Source: Flavobacterium macrobrachii
Lineage (GTDB): Bacteria; Bacteroidota; Bacteroidia; Flavobacteriales; Flavobacteriaceae
Reading direction: 5' to 3'
NCBI RefSeq assembly: GCF_014486675.1
Contig: NZ_JACTAC010000037.1
Location: forward strand, 1-33,143
DNA: 33,143 nt
The notes beneath the pieces are model-generated. The model had not been told where the DNA came from, made no database searches, and saw nothing but the letters and a program-made list of their open reading frames with translations. The position numbers and the translations under genes were made by a program. Positions 25,626-33,143 of this stretch are shown one piece after another (positions within the stretch are counted from its first letter, which is position 1; every line of letters starts with the position of its first letter).

Positions 25626-27230
25626 ATGAAAAAATATATTTTAATACTCATAATGCTACTTACAGTTAAAGTAGCATTGGCACAAAACACATTTCCTTAT
25701 GATGTGCAACTTACACCCATTACCATAGCAAATTTACCAGGGTTACATTCCTATACTTTTGCGCAATACAACGGAAAATGGCTCATAATTGGAGGTAGAA
25801 AAGATGGAATTCACGCAAGACAACCTTTCAATGCTTTTCCAAACGCTCAAAACAATACCAACATATATGTAGTAGATGTTGCAACTCAACAATTTTGGTC
25901 AACTACTGTAAATAACCTTTCAACTGGATTAAAAGAGCAATTACAAGCTACCAATATGAACTTCCATAAAGACGGAAACACATTGTATGTTATTGGTGGT
26001 TATGCTTATTCAGTTACTGAAAATGATCATGTCACGTTTAATAAATTAACTTCGATTGATGTTCCAAATTTGATTGATGCAATTATTGCTGGAAATCCAA
26101 TAACTAGTTATTTCAAACAAATAGCCAATTCTATTTTTCAAAATACTGGTGGACAATTGGGCAAAATTGGAAATGAATTTTACTTAGTTGGTGGACAAGT
26201 TTTCACAGGAAGATATAATCCAATGGGAAATCCAACTTTTGAACAAACGTATGTAAGTAAAATTCAAAAATTCACTATCGATAATTCGGGTACTCAATTA
26301 AGTTTTAGTAATTATTCAGAGGTCAACGATGCTGTTCATTTGCATAGAAGAGATTATAATTTAGTGCCTCAAGTTTTTCCAAATGGTGAAGAAGGTTATA
26401 CGATTTCGTCTGGAGTTTTTCAAATTAATGCTGATTTACCGTTTCTCTATCCCGTTGATATAAAAAGTAATGGCTATTTTCCACAAACGCAATTCAACCA
26501 ATATTTAAGCAATTATCATTCGGGTAAAGTTGGTATTTATGACCAAGAAAATAACAGAATGCACAACTTATTTTTTGGTGGAATTAGTCAATATTATTAC
26601 AATGGAACAACTTTAGTGCAAGACAATAATGTACCATTTGTAAAAACCATAAGTAGAACTACTCGATTGGCTGATGGAACTTTATCAGAACATAATTTTC
26701 CAGTCGAAATGCCAAACTTAAAAGGCGCTGGAGCTGAATTTATTCCAAATACAAACTTATCACACTACACCAATGAAGTGATTAAACTGAATGATATTGC
26801 AACTTCAGAGTTTGTTATTGGTCATCTTTATGGTGGAATTCAAAGTCCTATGACAAATGCTTTTTCTACCAATCAAACCAATGCAACATCCGCTGATCCA
26901 ACAATATATGAAGTAAAATTAGTTTACAATCCTAGTTCAAATGTTGCGACTATTGATGGTAAAAATCCATTTACTTTTTCGGTTTCGCCAAATCCAACGA
27001 ATGATAATACGGTTCGAATTCAATTTAATTTGCCTTATGTTGCTACTTTAGATTACTTCATCACTTCATTAGACGGAAAAATGTTAGACGATGGAGAAAT
27101 TGAAGGATTACAAGTTGGCAACAATGCAATGAATTTTAGTTTAGAAAATGCAAAAGAGAAGATTGTAATTCTAACATTCATACTAGATAATAAATTTTAT
27201 ACTTCTCAAAAAGTAATTAGAAATCAATAA
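25626..27230 (+). CDS. Kelch-like secreted protein with C-terminal sorting domain
   Basis: This is a 534-residue exported protein. The signal peptide (about 1-19, ending ALAQ) is followed by a kelch-type beta-propeller (about 30-430) with repeating pairs such as WLIIGGRKDG, LYVIGGYAY, FYLVGGQVF and LFFGGISQY. A C-terminal domain (about 450-534, FSVSPNPTNDNTVRIQF ... TSQKVIRNQ) looks like a T9SS type A sorting domain. It sits between sulfur genes, 79 bp after the small Cys protein with no TGTGA box of its own, so it may be read from the promoter at 25195. Its function is unknown. Confidence 0.85.
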   Translation: MKKYILILIMLLTVKVALAQNTFPYDVQLTPITIANLPGLHSYTFAQYNGKWLIIGGRKDGIHARQPFNAFPNAQNNTNIYVVDVATQQFWSTTVNNLSTGLKEQLQATNMNFHKDGNTLYVIGGYAYSVTENDHVTFNKLTSIDVPNLIDAIIAGNPITSYFKQIANSIFQNTGGQLGKIGNEFYLVGGQVFTGRYNPMGNPTFEQTYVSKIQKFTIDNSGTQLSFSNYSEVNDAVHLHRRDYNLVPQVFPNGEEGYTISSGVFQINADLPFLYPVDIKSNGYFPQTQFNQYLSNYHSGKVGIYDQENNRMHNLFFGGISQYYYNGTTLVQDNNVPFVKTISRTTRLADGTLSEHNFPVEMPNLKGAGAEFIPNTNLSHYTNEVIKLNDIATSEFVIGHLYGGIQSPMTNAFSTNQTNATSADPTIYEVKLVYNPSSNVATIDGKNPFTFSVSPNPTNDNTVRIQFNLPYVATLDYFITSLDGKMLDDGEIEGLQVGNNAMNFSLENAKEKIVILTFILDNKFYTSQKVIRNQ

Positions 27231-27278
27231 AATGCCATTTGGCAAGAACTCAGAAATTAATTTAATAAATATTTAAAA

Positions 27279-27485
27279 ATGAAAAAATCAGTTTTAATGA
27301 CAGCTTTAGTAGCTTTCTTGTTTTCAATGAATGTTAATGCGCAACAACAAGAACCAAAGCAAAAGAAAAAAGCCAAGACAGAAAAATCATGTTCTACTGA
27401 AGAAAAAAAATCTTGTGAAAAAGATAATAAAGGCGAGAAAAAAGGCGGTTGTTGTGCTGCTAAAAAAGAGGATAAAAAATCTTAA
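27279..27485 (+). CDS. Small exported Lys/Cys-rich protein
   Basis: This 68-residue protein has a signal peptide (about 1-21, ending NVNAQ) and a mature part made almost only of Lys, Glu, Gln, Gly and Cys, with KSCSTEEKKSCEKD and GGCCAAKK. The cysteine spacing suggests metal or sulfur-compound binding, but I recognise no family. It begins 48 bp after the kelch gene and is followed by a terminator. Confidence 0.7.
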   Translation: MKKSVLMTALVAFLFSMNVNAQQQEPKQKKKAKTEKSCSTEEKKSCEKDNKGEKKGGCCAAKKEDKKS

Positions 27486-27502
27486 CTTTTATAAATCTTT
27501 AA

Positions 27503-27538
27503 AAAAAGTGTTTGAGAAATCAAGCACTTTTTTTTTGC
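27503..27538 (+). terminator. Rho-independent terminator with GAAA tetraloop
   Basis: The stem AAAAAGTGTTTGA (27503-27515) pairs with TCAAGCACTTTTT (27520-27532), with one T-G wobble and a GAAA loop, followed by more T. It separates the Lys/Cys-rich gene from the YeeE/YedE operon. Confidence 0.85.
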
Positions 27539-27540
27539 TA

Positions 27541-27585
27541 TGTGATAAAGGTTACAAACCACTTCTTTTTTATAACTCAAATTTG
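27541..27585 (+). promoter_or_regulatory. Crp/Fnr box 3 and promoter (YeeE/YedE operon)
   Basis: TGTGATAAAGGTTACA (27541-27556) differs from box 1 at one position. A -7-like element ending AATTTG (to 27585) has its last base 36.5 bp from the box centre. Bases downstream (CATAAAATTT before the ATG) also resemble those after box 1. Confidence 0.78.
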
Positions 27586-27603
27586 CATCATAAAATTTAA
27601 ACT

Positions 27604-28173
27604 ATGGAAATTATAGAATTTATCAAACAACCTTGGCCTTGGTACATCGCTGGTCCATTAGTTGGACTTACTGTTCCAGCATTATTGATTTTAGGTAACA
27701 AGAATTTTGGTATTAGTGCCAATTTACGTCACGCTTGTGCAGCTTGTTTACCTGCAAATATTCCATTCTTCAAATACGATTGGAAAAAAGAGATTTGGAA
27801 TATGTTTTTTATCGTTGGTATTCTAATTGGTGGTGTAATTGCTTTTCAATTCTTAGAAAATCCCAACCCAATTATTATAAATGAAAATTTAAAAGCAGAA
27901 CTAGCTCAATACGGAATTACAGCTATAGATGGAATGCTTCCATCGGAGATTTTTTCTTGGCAAAACTTATTTTCACTTAAAGGATTTCTTTTAATGGTTG
28001 TTGGTGGATTTATGATTGGTTTTGGTTCGCGCTATGCTGGTGGTTGCACAAGTGGTCATGCTATTTCGGGATTATCTAATCTTCAACTTCCTTCGTTAAT
28101 TGCCACATGTTGCTTTTTCATTGGTGGGTTAATCATGGCTAATTATATTCTTCCTCTAATCTTATCACTTTAA
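27604..28173 (+). CDS. YeeE/YedE family sulfur transporter, first subunit
   Basis: A 189-residue membrane protein with about four to five helices and the family signature GSRYAGGCTSGHAISGL at about 141-157, whose Cys lines the substrate path in YeeE-type thiosulfate transporters. RHACAACLP (about 42-50) adds more cysteines. At half the usual single-chain length it is expected to work with the next gene product, as in two-gene PmpA/PmpB pairs. The substrate is probably thiosulfate or another sulfane-sulfur anion. It has its own Crp/Fnr box. Confidence 0.9.
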   Translation: MEIIEFIKQPWPWYIAGPLVGLTVPALLILGNKNFGISANLRHACAACLPANIPFFKYDWKKEIWNMFFIVGILIGGVIAFQFLENPNPIIINENLKAELAQYGITAIDGMLPSEIFSWQNLFSLKGFLLMVVGGFMIGFGSRYAGGCTSGHAISGLSNLQLPSLIATCCFFIGGLIMANYILPLILSL

Positions 28174-28182
28174 AATAAAACT

Positions 28183-28680
28183 ATGGAAAATACAAAACAA
28201 AACACCGATTTTGAAACTCGTTCGCTCGATACAATATGCGTAAATGAAAGTCAATTAGAACACAAATGGTATCACAATTTTAAATACTTGATTGTTGGTT
28301 TACTGTTTGGAATAGTATTCATTAAAGCGGAAATCATTAGTTGGTATAGAATACAAGAAATGTTTCGTTTTCAATCGTTTCATATGTATGGCGTTATTGG
28401 AAGTGCTGTTGTGGTGGGAATGATTTCTGTTTTTCTAATAAAAAAATTCAATATCAAAACCATTTATGGCGAGAAAATTGAGTTTCATGATAAAACGTTT
28501 AATAAAGGACAGATCATTGGCGGGCTGATTTTTGGATTAGGATGGGCAATTACTGGTGCGTGTCCAGGTCCAATTTTTGCTCAGATTGGAACTGGAGTTA
28601 CGGTAATGATTATTACTTTGTTTTTTGCAATCGTTGGTACTTGGGTTTATGGTTATTTTAGAGATAAACTTCCTCATTAA
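28183..28680 (+). CDS. YeeE/YedE family sulfur transporter, second subunit
   Basis: This 165-residue membrane protein has about four helices and the second half-signature GLGWAITGACPGPIFAQIG at about 118-136, with the conserved Cys in GACPGP. The N-terminal 35 residues are polar and cytoplasmic or periplasmic. It starts 9 bp after the first subunit and ends 7 bp before the DUF2490 gene, so the three form one operon. It should pair with the preceding protein to make one complete transporter. Confidence 0.9.
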   Translation: MENTKQNTDFETRSLDTICVNESQLEHKWYHNFKYLIVGLLFGIVFIKAEIISWYRIQEMFRFQSFHMYGVIGSAVVVGMISVFLIKKFNIKTIYGEKIEFHDKTFNKGQIIGGLIFGLGWAITGACPGPIFAQIGTGVTVMIITLFFAIVGTWVYGYFRDKLPH

Positions 28681-28687
28681 AATAAAA

Positions 28688-29419
28688 ATGAAATCTAAAA
28701 TAAATGCCATACTTACAGTTCTATTAGTAACCTTTTTTGCTCCAAAAATTGTTGCACAAGATCATACAAATAGCTGGTTCAGAACTACATTAAGTATTCC
28801 AATTACAGAAAAAATAAAAACAGATATCGAGTTGCAACACCGCAGACAAAATGATTTTGAAAGTAACAATCTTTTTGATAAAAACTTGATGTACACCTTT
28901 AGAACTTGGATTTATTATAAGCAAAATAAAGATGTTATTTATGGTATTTCGCCTTTTGCTTATTTTTCCAATTATAAGAGTATACAAAAAGAAGGTGATG
29001 CCGATGCTAAGCCAATTAACGAATACCGATTTACTGCATCGGTTGAATTGCAACATGAATTAGCAACTAAATTCTATGTGGTAGATAGAACGGCTATTGA
29101 ATATAGGGCTTTTGAAGGTTCAATTGAAAATACTACTCGTTTGAGAAATAAACTTGCTTTTAGGTATGACTTTAATCCAAAATATAACTTAGCTATTGGT
29201 GATGAAATATTAATTAATTCGACAGGAACAGATGCACAACATATTTTTGATCACAATCGTTTATTTACCAACTTTTGTTATAAAGTAAGCAATAAAGTAA
29301 AATTCGATATTGGATATATTTATATCTCAAGATTGACTAAAAACAACACTGATTTAATGGAGGAAAATAATTTTTACTTGAACTTTACTTATATACTAAA
29401 TAAAAATCCACATAGTTAA
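28688..29419 (+). CDS. DUF2490 family outer-membrane beta-barrel protein
   Basis: The 243-residue protein has a signal peptide (about 1-22, ending IVAQ) and then amphipathic strands with the DUF2490 pattern: NSWFRTTLSIPITEKIKTDIELQHRRQ, FRTWIYYKQ and a C-terminal strand ending NFYLNFTYILNKN, as in outer-membrane barrels. I place the start at 28688; the frame is open to 28625, but that would overlap the transporter gene and hide the signal peptide. Last gene of the YeeE/YedE operon; it might be an outer-membrane channel for the same substrate, which is inference. The 158 bp beyond, up to the convergent gene, hold no clear terminator. Confidence 0.85.
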   Translation: MKSKINAILTVLLVTFFAPKIVAQDHTNSWFRTTLSIPITEKIKTDIELQHRRQNDFESNNLFDKNLMYTFRTWIYYKQNKDVIYGISPFAYFSNYKSIQKEGDADAKPINEYRFTASVELQHELATKFYVVDRTAIEYRAFEGSIENTTRLRNKLAFRYDFNPKYNLAIGDEILINSTGTDAQHIFDHNRLFTNFCYKVSNKVKFDIGYIYISRLTKNNTDLMEENNFYLNFTYILNKNPHS

Positions 29420-29577
29420 TATTATTTTAAAGGCAAATTAATTCAAACACTAGAAATTCAACAGTATTTAAACTAGTTTTTTAATACTTATTTAGAGTGA
29501 TTTTTTTCTGCATATAAAAATGTAATATCTCCCGAAAATCGAACTGATGAAATAAATACTGAAAAACAAAAATTCAT

Positions 29578-32500
29578 TTATTGCTTAATGAATTTTTGCG
29601 TATAATTACCTTTCTCAGTTGTGATAGTCAATAAATAAACACCTACTTCCAAATCGGCAACATTAATTTGATTGGTGTTTCTTGCTTCCAAAACGTTACT
29701 TCCTAGTATAGTATTCACTTGCAACAGTTCAATCTGGTCTATTCCAGTAACGCTTAGTAACTCTTTGGCTGGATTAGGATATATAACCCACTTTGCAATA
29801 CCAAACTCATTGTTATTTAAAGTATTAACATAAGTAGTATGGGCAGTATTAGTGATAATAGGTGGATTAAAATCAAAATAAATAGCTGCGGTAGCGCTTA
29901 CTGTATCTCCAAGTTCAATAGTGTTGGCTTTTGGTTTAATTTTGAACATAATATACCCGTTAGAAGCGGCTTCATTGGCTGCACTATGCGGAAGTCGGAT
30001 GTTATTGAACATAAAGGTCACTTGGCTTTCATCTGTAATGGTTGTTCTTCCATTGTGGCTCATGCCTTCTAATTGTATAGTAGTCCAATCCAACTTTGGG
30101 TCCAACTCATGTTCTACTCTAACATTGATAGCACTTGCCGTTCCTGTGTTTTGAAAACGAATTCTATAATGCAGGTAATCGTCAGCATTGGCAATAAGCA
30201 CTTGATCACCTTCTAGACAGGTAATGTCGTTTGGATCATAAGAACCGATAAGGGTTTCTTGCAAGATAAAGGTATTATCCTCTGGAGTGTAATCACCATC
30301 AATTGGAGTTACCGTTGCCGTGAATACAAGTGTTTCTCCGATATTAGTGGTTGGAGGCGGTAAAATATTAAAATTCAAAATCACACTTCTAATTTCGAAA
30401 GGTGTCAAATTGGTATAATCGAAAATCAAGCTATTGGCGGTTTGTGAAGTTGGCATGACGTTAGCATTCAAAAACTGCATTTTGGTGTTGTCATATTGAA
30501 GTGTTGCTTGACCCGTTAAAGTAGTTGTTCCAATATTTTTATAGATAAAATTATAGGAAACATCAAAGCCTGGTCTTGCTTCATTAAGAGGATACAAAGC
30601 AACATTCAAATCATTAAATATACCAGTAGGTTCGATACAAAAGTCGGCCGTATCAATATTGCCATATTCTGTAAAAGAAGCAGCGTCTGACGATGGATTT
30701 AAAACAAAATAAGAAGGAATATCCGCCATAACAGTGGTTTCAAATTCCCCTTGACCTACGTATAGTCTGTATTGTCCAATATATTCATTTCTAGAAGTTA
30801 AAGTTGCATAAGTGTTAGTACCATTAGTAGTTGACACTAAAATATTAGGCAATTTAGCATCATTTGCACCGCAACCATTTCCTTCGATATCCAATCGAAC
30901 TGTACCTTTTATAGTATTTTGATTGAGTCCTTGGTTGATGAACCATACTACTTTGTTACTTCCTGAAGTAGTCATTAGAATATCCAAATCACCATCGTTA
31001 TCCGCATCCATAGTTTGCGAGCTGGTAATCGTAGTTAATGCTGTAGCTATCGTTTTTGGTGGTTCAAAATTGGCTTGACCATATAAATTTTCAGACCAAG
31101 TAGCTTTAGTCGATTCTCCAACAATAATATCCATATCGCTATCATTGTCAATATCTGAAGCAACAAGAGTTAAAGCACCATTAGAATCAATATTGGAATT
31201 GATGAGTTGCGCAGCTCCAAAAGTTCCAGTGCCCAAATTGGGTTGCCAAAGAAGGTCATCCGCTGAACCATTGGAAACATAAGCCACATCGTTATCACCA
31301 TCTGAATCGAAGTCGGCAATGGCTACATCTGCAACGCTAAGCGCTGTACTTGTAATCACTTGTTTAGGTCCAAAACTTCCCGAACCATTTGTATTTTGAA
31401 ACCAGCTAATGGTGTTGTCTAACCTTGAAGCACAAACCAAATCAAAATCACCATCGTTATCGATATCCGCTTTTTTGAGTGCCATCACACTATCTGGACC
31501 AGCAGCAATAAGTTGTTCTGCTGAAAAACTTCCTGAACCATTATTGGCATACCAAACAATTTTATCACCGTCATCAGGCCAATTGTCGAGTGAGGTTACA
31601 ATATCATTATCACCATCTGCATCAACATCATAAACCACCAATCCGTCTGGACTGTCATAAGTATCAATTGGAATATTGATTTGAGCACCAAAATTACCTA
31701 ATCCGTCTAAATTCTTATACCATGAAATCTTATCGTTATAACCTGAAGTTGAAGGTCCTGAAATAGAGATTATATCTAAATCATCGTCACCATCCATGTC
31801 GGCTAAGAATACTTTTTTTGCATTATCAGCAAGATGACTGACAACAATTTGATTGCCAAAGCTGTTGTTTGTATTTTTATACCAATAAATTTTACCTTCA
31901 CTTAAGGAAGAAGTTACCAAATCAGTATCGCCATCGCCATCCATATCGCCTGCCATGGCTGAACTAGCACCCAAGTTAGCTGCTGCTGGATATTTTGGTG
32001 CTCCGAAAGTGGCTGAACCGCTATTTTGATAGCTAGTAGTTCTATGGTTATAGGAAAAAGTGGAAAGGTCTTTATGTCCATCATTATTCAAATCAAAAAC
32101 ATCAATTTGACTTATCATTCGTATTTTGAGGTCAACTGCGGGCATTGTAGTAAAAGTCAAAGAAGCGGAATTTTTGTACCAATTAAGGTCGCTAAAGTAT
32201 TCTGAATTGTTATTGTTTCTTATGGCAACTATTAAATCCAACCTGTTATCGTTGTCTAAATCACCAAGCTTAATGGCTTTGATTTCAGTTAAGTCTTGTC
32301 TAATATTTTGATCAGCGCCAAAATTACCGAGACCATCATTCAACTTATAAATCAACTTTTTAGTGCCAAAATTGTTCTCTACATTACCAACCAAATCTAT
32401 ATCGCCATCGTTATCTATATCACCTACATCAAAAAAACGAAAATAATTATTAGAAGTTGGAATAGTAGTTAGTGTTGAAAAAGTAGCATTGCCATCATTT

Positions 32501-32661
32501 CTAATCCAAGCTATACCTGTATCATATCTTATAAAAATATCAGGCAAACCATTGTTATTAAAATCAGCAAGAGTAATGGTATTACTAAAATTTGAGGTTT
32601 GATAGATGGTTCGCAAGGTAGCATAATTGTTGGCTTGGGTCGTGTTTTCATAATAGCCCAT
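29578..32661 (-). CDS. FG-GAP/VCBS repeat T9SS surface protein, main fragment of a frameshifted gene
   Basis: About 1027 residues of a large surface protein. FG-GAP/VCBS repeats (about 1-570), each with calcium-binding D-x-D-x-D-G-D-x-D loops such as DMDGDGDTDLV and a WYKN strand, form a beta-propeller of integrin type. Next come a carboxypeptidase-regulatory/SdrB-like fold (about 580-675), DUF11-like domains with YDPNDITCLEGDQV (about 810-945), and a C-terminal type A sorting domain (from YPNPAKELL, about 960-1027). The ATG at 32661 is not the natural start: FG-GAP repeats continue upstream in another frame (see the next entry). Convergent to the sulfur module. Confidence 0.85.
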   Translation of the reverse strand: MGYYENTTQANNYATLRTIYQTSNFSNTITLADFNNNGLPDIFIRYDTGIAWIRNDGNATFSTLTTIPTSNNYFRFFDVGDIDNDGDIDLVGNVENNFGTKKLIYKLNDGLGNFGADQNIRQDLTEIKAIKLGDLDNDNRLDLIVAIRNNNNSEYFSDLNWYKNSASLTFTTMPAVDLKIRMISQIDVFDLNNDGHKDLSTFSYNHRTTSYQNSGSATFGAPKYPAAANLGASSAMAGDMDGDGDTDLVTSSLSEGKIYWYKNTNNSFGNQIVVSHLADNAKKVFLADMDGDDDLDIISISGPSTSGYNDKISWYKNLDGLGNFGAQINIPIDTYDSPDGLVVYDVDADGDNDIVTSLDNWPDDGDKIVWYANNGSGSFSAEQLIAAGPDSVMALKKADIDNDGDFDLVCASRLDNTISWFQNTNGSGSFGPKQVITSTALSVADVAIADFDSDGDNDVAYVSNGSADDLLWQPNLGTGTFGAAQLINSNIDSNGALTLVASDIDNDSDMDIIVGESTKATWSENLYGQANFEPPKTIATALTTITSSQTMDADNDGDLDILMTTSGSNKVVWFINQGLNQNTIKGTVRLDIEGNGCGANDAKLPNILVSTTNGTNTYATLTSRNEYIGQYRLYVGQGEFETTVMADIPSYFVLNPSSDAASFTEYGNIDTADFCIEPTGIFNDLNVALYPLNEARPGFDVSYNFIYKNIGTTTLTGQATLQYDNTKMQFLNANVMPTSQTANSLIFDYTNLTPFEIRSVILNFNILPPPTTNIGETLVFTATVTPIDGDYTPEDNTFILQETLIGSYDPNDITCLEGDQVLIANADDYLHYRIRFQNTGTASAINVRVEHELDPKLDWTTIQLEGMSHNGRTTITDESQVTFMFNNIRLPHSAANEAASNGYIMFKIKPKANTIELGDTVSATAAIYFDFNPPIITNTAHTTYVNTLNNNEFGIAKWVIYPNPAKELLSVTGIDQIELLQVNTILGSNVLEARNTNQINVADLEVGVYLLTITTEKGNYTQKFIKQ

Positions 32662-33143
32662 AAAAACCCTGCAGAACCATTGCGTGCAAAAACAAGGTCT
32701 TTGTCACCATCATTATCCATATCGATGTGATTAACAAAAGCCGCCTGATCTATGGTTTTCAACACCTGAAAAGGCGCAAAAGTTCCTTGTCCGTCAAGAT
32801 TAGTACACAAAAACAGTTTGTCTTGAAAAGATTCTGCGCCTAGAATATCCAAATCACCGTCGCCATCAAAATCAGTTATATCTATTGACGAAATTGAATT
32901 AGTTCCTGAAATTGTTGCTACTAGTTGCTTGGGCATGTATCCTTCATCAGGAAATTTGTTCTCAAACCAATACACATTGGAACTACCATAAGTAATGATG
33001 TCCATATCGCCATCGTTATCAATGTCAGCTATTTCATTACCTCTGCCAGAAGGCGAAAAACTCGTTACTTCTTGTTCTTGAAAACCAATTTGAGAATAAA
33101 TTGCCGTCGTAAAAAGGATGGCTGCAATGAGTAATAATTTTTT
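32529..33143 (-). pseudogene. N-terminal part of the same FG-GAP gene, frameshifted, running off the window
   Basis: The minus strand from 33143 reads KKLLLIAAILFTTAIYSQ, a signal peptide lacking only its Met, which should lie at 33144-33146 just outside the window. FG-GAP repeats follow without a break (IADIDNDGDMDII, DITDFDGDGDLDIL, HIDMDNDGDKDLVFA) until GSAGF; after that the frame turns to non-repeat sequence and stops at 32529. Adding one base in the T5 run (plus-strand A5 at 32662-32666) joins it to the main fragment (GYYENTTQAN...). So the two parts are one gene with a homopolymer frameshift: a real null allele, phase variation, or a base error. Confidence 0.85.

Noticed and set aside
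1..33143. tRNA, rRNA, integrase or attachment site
   Set aside because: No cloverleaf, rRNA core sequence, integrase frame or matching direct repeats at the island edges could be seen by eye.

Overview
The window is a low-GC chromosomal segment of a Bacteroidota bacterium, almost certainly a Flavobacterium or close relative. The evidence is several type IX secretion (T9SS) C-terminal sorting domains, FG-GAP/RCC1/fibronectin surface proteins, Bacteroidota-type -7 promoter elements (TAnnTTTG), and an almost complete lack of Shine-Dalgarno sequences.

Region 1 (1-2147) holds one conserved gene of unknown function. Around it is repeat-rich intergenic DNA: hairpin repeats whose arms covary, an array of nine ATAC units spaced exactly 11 bp apart, and worn REP-like fragments. 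Region 2 (2148-11222) is a defence island, all on the plus strand: a type III methyltransferase (Mod), an Abi_2/AbiF-type HEPN protein preceded by a candidate small RNA, a type III restriction subunit (Res), a 71-residue protein, a DndD-like SMC ATPase, and a HerA/FtsK ATPase with a probable DndE-like N-terminus. No DndA, DndB or DndC sulfur-insertion gene is present, so DndD/DndE-type parts appear coupled to a methylation system. The island has the same hairpin repeat family on both sides; on the right it forms a three-fold 173-bp tandem repeat (11268-11778).

Region 3 (11919-20711) pairs a membrane-anchored TPR/AraC regulator with three secreted proteins in two transcription units. Both units start from closely related leaders carrying three AACGTT boxes at exactly 21-bp steps, the spacing expected for AraC-family half sites. 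Region 4 (21046-29419) is a sulfur (persulfide/thiosulfate) module: a Crp/Fnr regulator, a TauE/SafE exporter, a persulfide-dioxygenase-like MBL-rhodanese fusion, a rhodanese, small membrane proteins, thioredoxin, two YeeE/YedE transporters and a DUF2490 protein. Four TGTGA-N6 boxes here lie at an identical distance (36.5 bp, centre to last base) from a -7-like element, which points to one regulon run by the adjacent Crp/Fnr protein. Region 5 (29578-33143, minus strand) is a large FG-GAP T9SS protein broken by a +1/-1 frameshift at a five-base homopolymer; its start codon lies just outside the window.

All calls come from reading the sequence and recalling protein families; no database search was run.
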